From positions 1 to 64,000 of the forward strand of contig NZ_JOEZ01000022.1 of the NCBI RefSeq assembly GCF_000721175.1: a DNA stretch of 64,000 nucleotides, given 5' to 3'. The stretch is from Streptomyces anulatus. GTDB lineage: Bacteria > Actinomycetota > Actinomycetes > Streptomycetales > Streptomycetaceae. This document shows positions 25,764-35,474 of the stretch, one piece after another. The position numbers were made by a program, and so were the translations under genes. The notes under the pieces were generated by a model. That model had not been told where the DNA came from and did no database searches. It saw only the letters and a program-made list of their open reading frames with translations. Every line of letters starts with the position of its first letter. The stretch's first letter is position 1.

Positions 25764-26612
25764 ATGGGACGGGTCACCGAACGCCGCCGCACCCTCCGCA
25801 TCCGGGACGGTGCCGTCTCCTCCCGCGCGGACACCCTGGTGGCGGAGGAACCGCTGGAGATCCGTCTGAACGGCCGGCCGCTGGCCATCACCATGCGCAC
25901 GCCGGGCGACGACTTCGCGCTGGCCGCGGGCTTCCTGGTCAGCGAGGGGGTGATCGCCGAAGGGGACGAGGTGCAGTCGATCGTCTACTGCGCCGGGGCG
26001 ACGGCGGACGGCGCGAACAGCTACAACGTGGTGGACGTGAGGCTCGCGCCCGGGGTCGAGGTCCCCGACATCACACTGGAGCGGAACGTCTACACCACCT
26101 CCTCGTGCGGCCTGTGCGGCAAGGCCAGCCTGGACGCGGTGCGCACCACGACCCGGCACCCCGTGGCCGACACTCCCCCGGTGCGGGTCACCCCGGAGCT
26201 GCTGTCGGCCCTCCCGGACCGGTTGCGCGCCGCGCAGCGGGTGTTCGACCGGACGGGCGGCCTGCACGCCGCCGCGCTGTTCTCCGAGGAGGGCGAGCTG
26301 CTGGACATCCGCGAGGACGTCGGCCGGCACAACGCGATCGACAAACTGGTGGGCCGGGCGCTCACCGACCACCGGCTGCCCCTGTCGCGGGCCGTTCTGC
26401 TGGTGTCGGGCCGGGCCTCGTTCGAGCTGGCGCAGAAGGCCGTGATGGCGGGGATCCCGGTACTCGCGGCGGTCTCGGCGCCGTCCTCGCTGGCGGTGGA
26501 CCTGGCGGCGGAGAGCGGACTGACGCTGGTCGGCTTCCTGCGCGGCCCGTCGATGAACGTGTACGCCGGTGAGCACCGGATCGCGCTGGAGCCGGCGGAC
26601 CCGCGACCCTGA
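25764..26612 (+). CDS. fdhD: Formate dehydrogenase accessory sulfurtransferase FdhD
   Basis: 282 aa. FdhD motifs are clear: [23 protein letters not shown], the redox pair in [21 protein letters not shown] and [11 protein letters not shown]. FdhD passes sulfur from a cysteine desulfurase to the molybdenum cofactor, which is needed for formate dehydrogenase activity. No formate dehydrogenase gene is present in the window, so its target is encoded elsewhere. It is single and divergent from the KAS III gene. Confidence 0.95.
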   Translation: MGRVTERRRTLRIRDGAVSSRADTLVAEEPLEIRLNGRPLAITMRTPGDDFALAAGFLVSEGVIAEGDEVQSIVYCAGATADGANSYNVVDVRLAPGVEVPDITLERNVYTTSSCGLCGKASLDAVRTTTRHPVADTPPVRVTPELLSALPDRLRAAQRVFDRTGGLHAAALFSEEGELLDIREDVGRHNAIDKLVGRALTDHRLPLSRAVLLVSGRASFELAQKAVMAGIPVLAAVSAPSSLAVDLAAESGLTLVGFLRGPSMNVYAGEHRIALEPADPRP

Positions 26613-27081
26613 GGTCCGGGGCGGTCCCCTCTCCGGTCACCGCCCCGGGTATCCGCCGGGCACCAGGCCGTCGCTCACTCTCCCGCCGGGTCTGGTGCCG
26701 GTTCCGGCCAGGACGGGGCTGCCGGAGCTCGGCGGCGTCGACTTCGTCCTGCTGCACGGGAACCGCCGGGGCGCGGCCCAGGAGGCGGCCGACGCGCTGG
26801 CCTCCGCGATCCTGGCGGGCGGCGACCGGCTGCACCGCGGGACCGGCCGCGGGGCGGGTTCGTAGGCAGTGGTCGCAGCGGGCGGATTCGGTGGAGATTC
26901 CGGCGCGAGCCGCTTACCCCTCCGTCAGAACTGGACCGGCCGGACGCCCGAGCCTTGCCCATCTGGCCGGATTTCAACGCTTGACCTGTGCGGACGGCAT
27001 GGTGTGCGGAGGCCCGGGGCCCTCCCGCCGGGTCCCCGGTTGGGGTAGCGTCGCGGCGCTGTGCGGAGCGCCGTTAGGAGC
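26613..27081. other. 469-nt gap without a confident gene
   Basis: A short plus-strand reading frame around 26690-26865 encodes V-P-V-P-A-R-T-G-L-P-E-L and F-V-L-L-H-G-N-R-R, slightly like the tail of a substrate-binding or LysR-type domain, but it has no start or RBS of its own. The rest is presumably the promoter of the acyl-CoA ligase gene. Nothing else was seen. Confidence 0.4.
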
Positions 27082-28911
27082 ATGTCATTGCGCGATTTCA
27101 CTGTCCCACCCATGGCGGCGGCGCCTCAGGTCGGCGGTCTGGCCGATGTGGTCTTCGACTACGCGGAGGCCGATCCGCACCGCGTCGCGCTCGGCCGCAA
27201 GGACACCGGGGGCCAGTGGCGTGATGTGACCTCTGCGGACTTCCGCGATGCCGTGCTGGCCCTGGCCAGGGGACTGATCGCGCACGGGGTGCGGTTCGGC
27301 GACCGGGTCGCGCTGATGTCCCGTACGCGCTACGAGTGGACGCTCTTCGACTTCGCGCTCTGGACCGTCGGGGCCCAGTCGGTGCCGATCTACCCGACCT
27401 CCTCCGCCGAGCAGGTCCTGTGGATGCTGCACGACGCCGAGGTCGTGGCGGTGATGGTCGAGCACGAGGACCACGCGATGACCGTCGGATCGGTGATCGA
27501 CCGGCTGCCGCGTCTGAAGCGGCTGTGGCAGCTGGACGCCGGAGCGGTGGACGAGCTGGTCGGGGCGGGCGCGAACATCGACGACGAGGTGGTGCACCGG
27601 CACCGGCGCGCGGTGACGCCCGATTCCGTGGCGACCGTCATCTACACCTCGGGGACGACGGGCCGCCCCAAGGGGTGTGTGATCACCCATGCGAGCTTCA
27701 TGTTCGAGAGCGACACGATGGTCACGCGCTGGGAGCCGGTGTTCCATTCCAAGCCCGGCGACGAGGCGGCCACGCTCCTCTTCCTGCCGCTTGCCCATGT
27801 CTTCGGGCGGATGGTCGAGATCGCCGCGGTCCGTGGCCGGGTCAAGCTCGGCCATCAGCCGGAGCTGTCCGCGAACGCGCTGATGCCGGACCTGATGACG
27901 TTCCGGCCGACGTTCATCCTGGCGGTGCCGTACATCTTCGAGAAGGTGTTCAACGGGGCCCGGCGCAAGGCCGAGGCGGAGGGCAGGGCCGGTCCGTTCG
28001 ACAAGGCCGTCGACATCGCGGTGAAGTACGCCGAAGCCATGGAGCAGAAGGCGTTCGGGGACGGGCCGGGCCCTTCGGCCGGGCTGCGGATGCAGCATCA
28101 GTTCTTCGACAAGGTCGTCTACAAGAAGGTCCGCGACGCGATGGGCGGCCGGGTGCGGCACGCGATGTCGGGCGGCTCGGGCATGGACCGCCGGCTCGGG
28201 CTGTTCTTCGCGGGCGCCGGGGTGAGCGTCTTCGAGGGGTACGGGCTGACCGAGTCGACCGCGGCGGCGACGGCGAACCCTCCCGAGCGCACCCGGTACG
28301 GGACGGTCGGGCAGCCCATTCCGGGGACGTCGGTGCACATCGCGGACGACGGCGAGGTGTGGGTGCACGGGCCGAACGTGTTCTCCGGCTATCTGGGCAA
28401 TCCCGCGGCCACCCGGGCGGTGCTGCAGGACGGCTGGCTGGCGACCGGGGACCTCGGTGCGCTGGACGAGGACGGCTATCTGACGATCACCGGGCGGAAG
28501 AAGGAGATCCTGGTGACGTCCGGCGGCAAGAGCGTCTCCCCGGCCGGCCTGGAGGAACGCGTACGGGCGCATCCGCTGGTGGCGCAGTGCATCGTCGTCG
28601 GCAACGACCGCCCGTACATCGCGGCGCTGGTCACCGTCGACCAGGAGTCCGTGGACCACTGGCTGTCGATGCAGGGCCGCACCCCGCTCGGCCCGGCCGA
28701 CCTGGTGCGGGACCCGGACCTGGAGATGGAGGTCCGCCGGGCGGTGGTGGCCGCCAACACGGCGGTGTCCCAGGCCGAGTCGATCCGCACGTTCCGGATC
28801 CTGGCCCATCCGTTCACCGAGGAACTGGGGCTGCTGACGCCCTCGCTGAAGCTGAAGCGCAAGGCGATCGAGACGGCGTACGCGGTCGAGGTCGACGCGC
28901 TGTACCACTGA
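27082..28911 (+). CDS. Long-chain acyl-CoA synthetase (AMP-forming)
   Basis: 609 aa from ATG 27082, preceded by TTAGGAG, which is close to the start codon. A GTG at 27061 would add 7 residues. ANL superfamily motifs are complete: P-loop-like I-Y-T-S-G-T-T-G-R-P-K-G, Y-G-L-T-E-S-T-A-A, T-G-D-L-G-A-L-D-E-D-G-Y and the hinge G-R-K-K-E-I-L-V-T-S-G-G-K. The long bacterial FadD/Faa type has about 600 residues, as here. It activates fatty acids to acyl-CoA using ATP. The following aldo/keto reductase is co-directional but 114 nt away and need not be in the same operon. Confidence 0.93.
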   Translation: MSLRDFTVPPMAAAPQVGGLADVVFDYAEADPHRVALGRKDTGGQWRDVTSADFRDAVLALARGLIAHGVRFGDRVALMSRTRYEWTLFDFALWTVGAQSVPIYPTSSAEQVLWMLHDAEVVAVMVEHEDHAMTVGSVIDRLPRLKRLWQLDAGAVDELVGAGANIDDEVVHRHRRAVTPDSVATVIYTSGTTGRPKGCVITHASFMFESDTMVTRWEPVFHSKPGDEAATLLFLPLAHVFGRMVEIAAVRGRVKLGHQPELSANALMPDLMTFRPTFILAVPYIFEKVFNGARRKAEAEGRAGPFDKAVDIAVKYAEAMEQKAFGDGPGPSAGLRMQHQFFDKVVYKKVRDAMGGRVRHAMSGGSGMDRRLGLFFAGAGVSVFEGYGLTESTAAATANPPERTRYGTVGQPIPGTSVHIADDGEVWVHGPNVFSGYLGNPAATRAVLQDGWLATGDLGALDEDGYLTITGRKKEILVTSGGKSVSPAGLEERVRAHPLVAQCIVVGNDRPYIAALVTVDQESVDHWLSMQGRTPLGPADLVRDPDLEMEVRRAVVAANTAVSQAESIRTFRILAHPFTEELGLLTPSLKLKRKAIETAYAVEVDALYH

Positions 28912-29025
28912 CCCGGCGGCGGGGCGGGCGGCCGGTCCGGCGGGGCGCCCGGGGCGGGAATGCCTGGGCCCGTCCGGTCGTTGTCGTGGGGAGTCACCAA
29001 CCGACGACGTTAGGATCGACCGCTT

Positions 29026-29862
29026 GTGAGCCAGGTCCCCTCCATCCCCCTCAACAACGGCCTCGACATGCCGCAGCTCGGTTTCGGTGTCTGGCAGGTG
29101 CCGGACGACGAGGCGGAGAAGGCGGTCGCCACGGCCATCGAGACCGGGTACCGGAGCATCGACACCGCCGCGATCTACGAGAACGAGACCGGCACCGGCA
29201 AGGCCATCGCCGCCTCCGGCGTCGCCCGCGACGAGCTCTTCGTCACCACGAAGCTGTGGAACAGCGAGCAGGGCCACGACCGCGCCCTGCGCGCCTTCGA
29301 CGCCTCGCTGGACAAGCTCGGCCTGGACTACGTCGACCTGTACCTGATCCACTGGCCGGTCCCGGCGAAGGACGCGTACACCGACACGTACAGGGCGTTC
29401 GAGAAGATCCTCGCCGACGGCCGCGCGAAGGCCATCGGCGTGTCGAACTTCCACCCCGAGCACCTGAAGCGGCTGCTCGCCGAGACCTCCGTGGTCCCGG
29501 CCGTCAACCAGATCGAGCTGCATCCGCAGCTCCAGCAGGCCGAGGCCCGCGCCTTCCACGCCGATCACGGCATCGCCACCGAGGCGTGGTCGCCGCTGGG
29601 CCAGGGCAAGGGCCTGCTGAAGGTGCCGACGGTTGTCGCCATCGCCCAGAAGCACGGCCGTACGCCCGCCCAGGCGGTGCTGCGCTGGCATCTGCAGACC
29701 GGCAACATCGTGATCCCGAAGTCCGTGACCCCGTCGCGGATCAAGGAGAACCTCGACGTGTTCGGCTTCGAGCTGGACGCCGACGACCTCGCCGCGTTCG
29801 CGGCCCTGGAGGAGGGCAAGCGGCTCGGCCCCGACCCGGCGGAGTTCAACGTCGGCGCCTGA
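29026..29862 (+). CDS. Aldo/keto reductase (AKR5-type 2,5-diketogluconate reductase-like)
   Basis: 278 aa, GTG start. The catalytic tetrad is visible: Asp and Tyr in R-S-I-D-T-A-A-I-Y-E-N-E, Lys in T-T-K-L-W-N and His in L-I-H-W-P-V-P. The NADPH site I-P-K-S-V-T-P-S-R-I-K-E-N is near the end. It reduces aldehydes or ketones with NADPH; the substrate is unknown. Its TGA stop is part of the terminal inverted repeat of a MITE-like element, but the protein has its normal length. Confidence 0.93.
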   Translation: MSQVPSIPLNNGLDMPQLGFGVWQVPDDEAEKAVATAIETGYRSIDTAAIYENETGTGKAIAASGVARDELFVTTKLWNSEQGHDRALRAFDASLDKLGLDYVDLYLIHWPVPAKDAYTDTYRAFEKILADGRAKAIGVSNFHPEHLKRLLAETSVVPAVNQIELHPQLQQAEARAFHADHGIATEAWSPLGQGKGLLKVPTVVAIAQKHGRTPAQAVLRWHLQTGNIVIPKSVTPSRIKENLDVFGFELDADDLAAFAALEEGKRLGPDPAEFNVGA

Positions 29863-30014
29863 GAGCCTGCCGGGTGGCCTTCGACCGGAAAGACGACGCG
29901 GTCCGGTGCGTGCGGTTCCCAGGCTCCGAGAGGTCCTCGTAGCGGAGCCACCAGGGCCTTTCGGCGACGCCGGAAGCGTGCGTGCCAGGGCGTGGCCGCC
30001 CGACAGGCTCTCAG
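29859..30014. mobile_element. 156-bp MITE-like element with 21-bp terminal inverted repeats
   Basis: Left arm 29859-29879 (CTGAGAGCCTGCCGGGTGGCC) is 21 nt and pairs with right arm 29994-30014 with only two non-Watson-Crick positions. The interior contains a hairpin (GGCTCCG/CGGAGCC with an inner CGAG/CTCG). No coding potential was seen. It starts inside the last codons of the aldo/keto reductase and ends just before a large hairpin. The structure is typical of a miniature inverted-repeat element; family membership was not checked. Confidence 0.6.
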
Positions 30015-30020
30015 CCCTCG

Positions 30021-30077
30021 GCCGACGACGGCGCCCCCACCGGGTTCCTGAGTTCCGGTGGGGGCGCCGTCGTCGGC
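30021..30077. terminator. Perfect 23-bp hairpin in front of the lectin gene
   Basis: Arms 30021-30043 and 30055-30077 are fully complementary with an 11-nt loop. It lies between the aldo/keto reductase and the lectin gene (ATG 30123). It may terminate the upstream transcript or, as its end is only 45 nt from the ATG, regulate the lectin mRNA. Confidence 0.7.
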
Positions 30078-30122
30078 CGGTGTCCAGCGGCATTGCACAC
30101 GTCAACCGGGGAGACAAGGAAC

Positions 30123-30590
30123 ATGAGCGGCGAACTCGCGCCCGTCGTCGAGGCGGGCCCGTACCGTCTGCGCAACGTCGGCAGCCGGCTGTTGCTGGAG
30201 GTGTACGCCGCGGCCAAGGGCAGCGGGGCCCGGGTCCAGCAGGGCGAGGACGACGGGACGGCCGCGCAGGTGTGGCGGCTGTCCCCGGTGCACGAGGGCG
30301 CGGCCCTCTTCCACCTGGTCAACGGGCACAGCGGAAAGCGGCTGGACGTGGCGGACGCCGGCACGGAGAACGGCACCCGGATCCAGCAGTGGAAGGCCAA
30401 CAACTTCGGCGCCCAGGAGTGGCTGATCGAGCAGCACGCGGAGGCGCCCGGGACGGTGAGGCTGGTGAGTTTCGTCAGCGGGCTCGTCATGGAGGTCGCG
30501 GACCGTTCCACCGAGGACGGGGGCACGATTCAGCAGTGGGAGGACACCGACTCTCCCTTCCAGTGGTGGCAGTTGGAGCCGACGGAGTAG
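30123..30590 (+). CDS. Ricin-type beta-trefoil lectin domain protein
   Basis: 155 aa from ATG 30123 with AAGGA 5 nt upstream. It is essentially one ricin B-type trefoil with three related repeats: G-P-Y-R-L-R-N-V-G-S-R-L-L-L-E-V, H-L-V-N-G-H-S-G-K-R-L-D-V-A and F-V-S-G-L-V-M-E-V-A-D. Each is followed by a G-x-x-I/V-Q-Q-W/G element and closing Q-x-W motifs (A-Q-V-W, A-Q-E-W, F-Q-W-W). Such domains bind galactose-type glycans. There is no signal peptide and no catalytic domain, so it is either cytoplasmic or exported by an unknown route. Confidence 0.88.
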   Translation: MSGELAPVVEAGPYRLRNVGSRLLLEVYAAAKGSGARVQQGEDDGTAAQVWRLSPVHEGAALFHLVNGHSGKRLDVADAGTENGTRIQQWKANNFGAQEWLIEQHAEAPGTVRLVSFVSGLVMEVADRSTEDGGTIQQWEDTDSPFQWWQLEPTE

Positions 30591-30641
30591 GTGGCGCCTG
30601 GGCCACCCGCTCTCCGGACGCCCGCCGCCCCTACGGCAGGT

Positions 30642-31100
30642 TCAGTCGTGCTTGCCGGCGTGATGGTCGACGACGCGGGTGAGCAGGTCGATCAGGTTCC
30701 GCCGGTCGGCTGCGGGCAGCGGGGCGAGGAACTCGTCCTGGGCGGCGGCGAGCAGCCGGTCGAGGTGGGTGAGTTCCCCGCGGCCCGCCGGGGTGATGCT
30801 GATGATGTTGCGTCGGCGGTCCGCCGGGTCGGGGGCGCGCTCGATGAGTTCCCTTTCGGCGAGGTCGTTGACGGTCGCCACCATGTCGCTGCGGTCGATG
30901 CCGGTGCGGCGGCCGAGGGCGGCCTGGCTGGACGGGCCGTACTCCTCCGACGCGGCGAGCAGGGAGTAGTGGTAGCGCCGGACGCCGGCCTGGCCGAGCG
31001 CTTGGTCCACGATCCGGTTGGCGGCCAGCGCCGCCTGGTTGGCCAGCCTGCTCGGCAGTGCGCGCAGCCGCTGCGGCGGCGTTCCCTCTGCGATCTCCAC
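30642..31100 (-). CDS. MarR family transcriptional regulator
   Basis: 152 aa from GTG 31100. The winged helix is typical: [27 protein letters not shown], then the wing [18 protein letters not shown]. MarR dimers repress divergent genes and release DNA on binding a small aromatic or oxidised ligand. It is divergent from the epoxide hydrolase gene across 149 nt that contain palindromes, so it probably controls that gene and itself. Confidence 0.92.
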   Translation of the reverse strand: MEIAEGTPPQRLRALPSRLANQAALAANRIVDQALGQAGVRRYHYSLLAASEEYGPSSQAALGRRTGIDRSDMVATVNDLAERELIERAPDPADRRRNIISITPAGRGELTHLDRLLAAAQDEFLAPLPAADRRNLIDLLTRVVDHHAGKHD

Positions 31101-31113
31101 GGAGGCAACCTAG

Positions 31114-31196
31114 CAAATTTGTTGGCCACACCCACGATCAGGCATATGGTGGGCCCTCCCAATGTTGGCGTGACCAACGATATGGTGAGGGCCATG
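31114..31196. promoter_or_regulatory. Divergent promoter with MarR-type palindromes
   Basis: Between the divergent starts lie a perfect CAAATTTG palindrome (31114-31121), an inverted repeat GTTGG-5-CCAAC (31164-31178) and two imperfect direct repeats of ATATGGTG (31144 and 31180). These are candidate operators of the MarR protein. No certain -10/-35 pair was assigned. Confidence 0.45.
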
Positions 31197-31249
31197 GACC
31201 ACGTCGACCGTCATGGGATCACCGACCTCGTAGCCCTGGAGTCACGACC

Positions 31250-32332
31250 ATGATCAGACCGTTCCGCATCGACATCCCTCAGGCCGACCTCGACGACCTC
31301 AACGACCGGCTCTCCCGCACCCGCTGGCCCAACGAGCTCGCCGACGCCGGGTGGGACTACGGCTTCCCGCTGGCGCGGCTCAAGGAACTGGCCGACCACT
31401 GGCGTACCGGATACGACTGGCGCGCACACGAGGCCGAGCTCAACGAGCTTCCGCACTTCACCACCGAGATCGACGGCCAGAACATCCATTTCGTCCACGT
31501 CCGGTCCCCGGAACCGGACGCGCTCGCGCTGGTACTCACCCACGGCTGGCCCGGTTCGTTCCTGGAGTTCCTCGACGTGATCGGGCCGCTGGCGCGCGAC
31601 TTCCACCTGGTGATCCCGTCCATCCCGGGCTACGGCTTCTCCGGGCCGACCCACGAGCGCGGCTGGGACACGGTCCGGATCGCACGGGCCTGGGCCGAGC
31701 TCATGCGCCGCCTCGGGTACGAGCGTTACGGCGCGCAGGGCGGCGACTTCGGCTCGGGCATCTCGACGGCGCTCGGCGCGGTGGCCCCCGAGCAGGTGGT
31801 CGGAGTGCACGTCAACTACCTGCCGACCAGGCCGGACCCGGACGCCGGCGTCGAACTGTCCGCGGTGGAGGAGGCCCGGCTGGACAAGATCAAGCGGCTG
31901 ATGGCGAGTCGCCCGCCGTACCAGGCCCTGCAGGCCACCACCCCGCAGACCATCGGCTACGCGCTGACCGACTCGCCGGTCGGCCAGCTGGCCTGGATCG
32001 CCGAGCGCTTCGCCCAGTGGACGGACCCCCGCTCGCAGATCGGTGACGAGCGGATGCTCACCGACGTCTCGCTGTACTGGCTGACCGCCACCGCGGCCTC
32101 CTCGGCGCGGCTGCACCGCGAGGCACCGCGGCGGACCGAGCCGTGCACGGTACCGCTCGGCGTGGCGGTGTTCGCGCACGACATCACCCAGTCGGTGCGA
32201 CCGCTGGCCGAGCGGCTGTACGACATCAGGCACTGGTCGGAGTTCGACCGGGGCGGTCACTTCGCGGCGATGGAGGTGCCGGAGCTGTTCGCCGAGGACG
32301 TCCGGGACTTCTTCCTCACCCGCGTCGCGTAG
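31250..32332 (+). CDS. Epoxide hydrolase (EHN domain, alpha/beta hydrolase)
   Basis: 360 aa from ATG 31250 with GGAG 8 nt upstream. The N-terminal epoxide hydrolase domain reads [23 protein letters not shown]. The hydrolase core has the oxyanion motif [17 protein letters not shown] and a nucleophile Asp in Q-G-G-D-F-G-S. The last His is in [11 protein letters not shown]. It opens epoxides to diols, possibly for detoxification. It is divergent from a MarR gene, and its last 17 nt overlap the convergent methyltransferase gene. Confidence 0.93.
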   Translation: MIRPFRIDIPQADLDDLNDRLSRTRWPNELADAGWDYGFPLARLKELADHWRTGYDWRAHEAELNELPHFTTEIDGQNIHFVHVRSPEPDALALVLTHGWPGSFLEFLDVIGPLARDFHLVIPSIPGYGFSGPTHERGWDTVRIARAWAELMRRLGYERYGAQGGDFGSGISTALGAVAPEQVVGVHVNYLPTRPDPDAGVELSAVEEARLDKIKRLMASRPPYQALQATTPQTIGYALTDSPVGQLAWIAERFAQWTDPRSQIGDERMLTDVSLYWLTATAASSARLHREAPRRTEPCTVPLGVAVFAHDITQSVRPLAERLYDIRHWSEFDRGGHFAAMEVPELFAEDVRDFFLTRVA

Positions 32333-33314
32333 CGACAGAACCGCCGGACGTCCCCTGGTCGCGCCGGCCCAGGTGCACCGTGCGGGCGGTGAGCAGGTGG
32401 ACGTCGGGGCGGTGGTGAAGGCCCTCGGGGTCCTCGGGGTCCAGCAGGCGGTCCAGTACGGCACCGTCCTCGGCCGTCAGCAGGTCGCCGAGCACCTCCC
32501 GCTCGCGGGTGATGCTCGCGACGACATGGTCGCGGGCGGTTGGGCCGAGCGGGGCGGGCAGGTCGAGGAGGAAACTGCGGGTGCCCTGCGGGATGAGGCC
32601 GACCGCGGTGAAGAGCGCGCTCCAGTCCTCGGTCTCCCGCTTCGCGCCCGGGAGCTCGGACCGCATGTGCTCGAAGCGTGTGGCGGCGGCCGCGCCCATC
32701 CGGGCCTCCAGTCCGGGCTGTCCGATGCCGATGTCCCGGGGCAGCCGCCGGGTGGGCAGTCCGCCCTCGACGAGCGCGACCGTGCCGCCGGGCCGCAGGA
32801 GCTCGGCGAAACCGGCCAGCGCGGCGCGCTGGTCGCCCAGGTGATGCAGGGAGTTGCCTGCCCAGATCAGGTCGGCCTCGCCCAACCGGTCGAGGTCTTC
32901 GGGGAGTTCGGCCTCCAGGGTCTGGAAGCGGTCGATCACGCCGAGGCGTCGCGCGCGGTTCTCGGCGCGTTCCAGGAGAGCGGGCGTGGCGTCCACGGCC
33001 ACCACCTCGGCCTCCGGGAAGACCTCGGCCAGCAGGCAGGAGACGACGCCGGGACCGCTGCCGATGTCCAGGACCCGGCGGACCTTCGGCGCGGTGGGCA
33101 GGGCGGCGATCCAGCGGGCCGCCTCCTCGTACTGCGCGCCGTTGAGTTCGGCCTCCTGCTCCAGCAGGGGGCCCAGGACGTCCCAGTCGATGTCCGTCGC
33201 CGGGTCGCCCCCTGCTCCGTGCGCATGGGCATGGGCATGGGCGTGAACACGGGCCTGTACGGGGGTGGCGGATGCGTGTGCGTCGTGGGGGCCGTGACCG
33301 GCGTGGCTGCTCAT
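32316..33314 (-). CDS. Class I SAM-dependent methyltransferase with His-rich N-terminus
   Basis: 332 aa, ATG overlapping the AraC gene stop (ATGA). Motif I is [15 protein letters not shown], then A-E-V-V-A-V-D-A-T and the [14 protein letters not shown] motif. These are typical of small-molecule O- or C-methyltransferases. Residues about 23-33 are an alternating His-Ala run encoded by a hexanucleotide repeat, which could bind metal but is probably variable. It is coupled to an AraC regulator. The substrate is unknown. Confidence 0.88.
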   Translation of the reverse strand: MSSHAGHGPHDAHASATPVQARVHAHAHAHAHGAGGDPATDIDWDVLGPLLEQEAELNGAQYEEAARWIAALPTAPKVRRVLDIGSGPGVVSCLLAEVFPEAEVVAVDATPALLERAENRARRLGVIDRFQTLEAELPEDLDRLGEADLIWAGNSLHHLGDQRAALAGFAELLRPGGTVALVEGGLPTRRLPRDIGIGQPGLEARMGAAAATRFEHMRSELPGAKRETEDWSALFTAVGLIPQGTRSFLLDLPAPLGPTARDHVVASITREREVLGDLLTAEDGAVLDRLLDPEDPEGLHHRPDVHLLTARTVHLGRRDQGTSGGSVATRRG

Positions 33315-34321
33315 GGGGGCAGCCTCCCCTGAGCGCCGCCGCTCGGCAAGCTTCGTTGCCGGTCCGGCAAATCGAGGTGGTCTCCCGGCGGGTCGGCGCG
33401 GTACTCCTGCGGGCTGACTCCCCTGACCCGCTTGAACGCGCTGCTGAACGCGAAAGGGGTGCTGTAGCCGACCTTCCGGGCCACGGCCTCCACCGTGGCG
33501 TCGCTCTCGCGCAGCAGGTCGGCCGCGACGGCGAGCCGCCGGCCGGTGAGGTACGCCATCGGCGGCTCCCCGACCAGTTCGGTGAACCGCCGGGCGAGAC
33601 CGGCCCGGGACACCCCGGCGCGGGCGGCGAGCGAGGCGACGGTCCAGGGGTGTGCCGGGTCGTGCCGGAGCAGCCGCAGCGCCGTGCCCACGACCGGGTC
33701 GCCCATCGCGCGGTACCAGGCGGGGGCGTCGGCCCCGGGCCGGGCGAACCAGGCGCGGAGCACGGCGATCAGCAGCAGGTCCAGCAGCCGGTCCAGAACG
33801 ACGCTCTGGCCCGGCTCGTCCTGGGCGATCTCCGCGTCGAGCAGGTCCAGCAGCGGCCGGGTCCGCGCGTCGGCGGGGACCGTGAGCAGCGGGGGCACGG
33901 CGTCCAGCAGACGGCGGTTGATCTCGCCGTCCAGCAGGTAGGTGCCGACGAGGACCGCCGTAGCTCCCTCGGCCGCGTTTCCCCAGGTCCGTACGTTCAG
34001 CACCATGTCCTGGGAGAGCGGCCGGCCGTGCAGCGTGGTGCAGACGCCGCCGGGTCCGACGAGCGCGTGGGGCGTCGTACCGGGTGCGTCGGCGACGGTG
34101 TACGGATCGGGGCCGCGGACCACCGCGATGTCCCCGGGGCCGAGCCGGACCGGTTCGCCTCCGCCGGGCGGGACGACGCAGGCCGTGCCGCGCCGGACCG
34201 ACATGAGGCAGATCGGCGCCCGGTCCTCGACCCGTATCGCCCAGGGCGGCTCCATCACCATGCGGAGCAGAAAGGCGCCCCTGGCCCGAGGTCCGTCCAG
34301 GAGTCCGGCGAGAGCGTCCAT
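33311..34321 (-). CDS. AraC family transcriptional regulator (cupin N-domain)
   Basis: 336 aa. The N-terminal cupin (about 1-190) shows A-P-I-C-L-M-S-V-R-R-G and L-G-P-G-D-I-A-V-V-R-G. The C-terminal double helix-turn-helix has V-A-S-L-A-A-R-A-G-V-S-R-A-G-L-A-R-R-F and the signature V-A-R-K-V-G-Y-S-T-P-F-A-F-S-S-A-F-K-R-V-R-G-V-S-P-Q-E-Y-R. It is divergent from the NmrA-like reductase gene 89 nt away and coupled to the methyltransferase, so it probably controls both, as common for AraC/reductase pairs. Confidence 0.92.
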   Translation of the reverse strand: MDALAGLLDGPRARGAFLLRMVMEPPWAIRVEDRAPICLMSVRRGTACVVPPGGGEPVRLGPGDIAVVRGPDPYTVADAPGTTPHALVGPGGVCTTLHGRPLSQDMVLNVRTWGNAAEGATAVLVGTYLLDGEINRRLLDAVPPLLTVPADARTRPLLDLLDAEIAQDEPGQSVVLDRLLDLLLIAVLRAWFARPGADAPAWYRAMGDPVVGTALRLLRHDPAHPWTVASLAARAGVSRAGLARRFTELVGEPPMAYLTGRRLAVAADLLRESDATVEAVARKVGYSTPFAFSSAFKRVRGVSPQEYRADPPGDHLDLPDRQRSLPSGGAQGRLPP

Positions 34322-34410
34322 GGCCGCCAGCGTAGACGCGTGGACGGTGGAGTAGGTGCCTGAGTCTTTGAAGCATGTCCGGGTGGTCGCGGGCCCGGGA
34401 GTCTGGAGCC

Positions 34411-35358
<948 letters not shown>

Positions 35359-35474
35359 ACCGGGATGCCGTTCCCCGCCGCCGGGCACGACGGAATACGC
35401 CTCGTGTACACCGACCGAACGGTAGGCGGAGCACACATATTGCCGGGGTGCTCCCGGGGCCATAACTTGCCCTT

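Noticed and set aside
26690..26865. Possible LysR or binding-protein remnant
   Set aside because: Similarity is vague and there is no start, RBS or second conserved motif.
27085..30117. 1010-codon open frame on the minus strand
   Set aside because: Antisense to the acyl-CoA ligase and aldo/keto reductase, both of which have complete motifs. The translation is Arg/His-rich and featureless.
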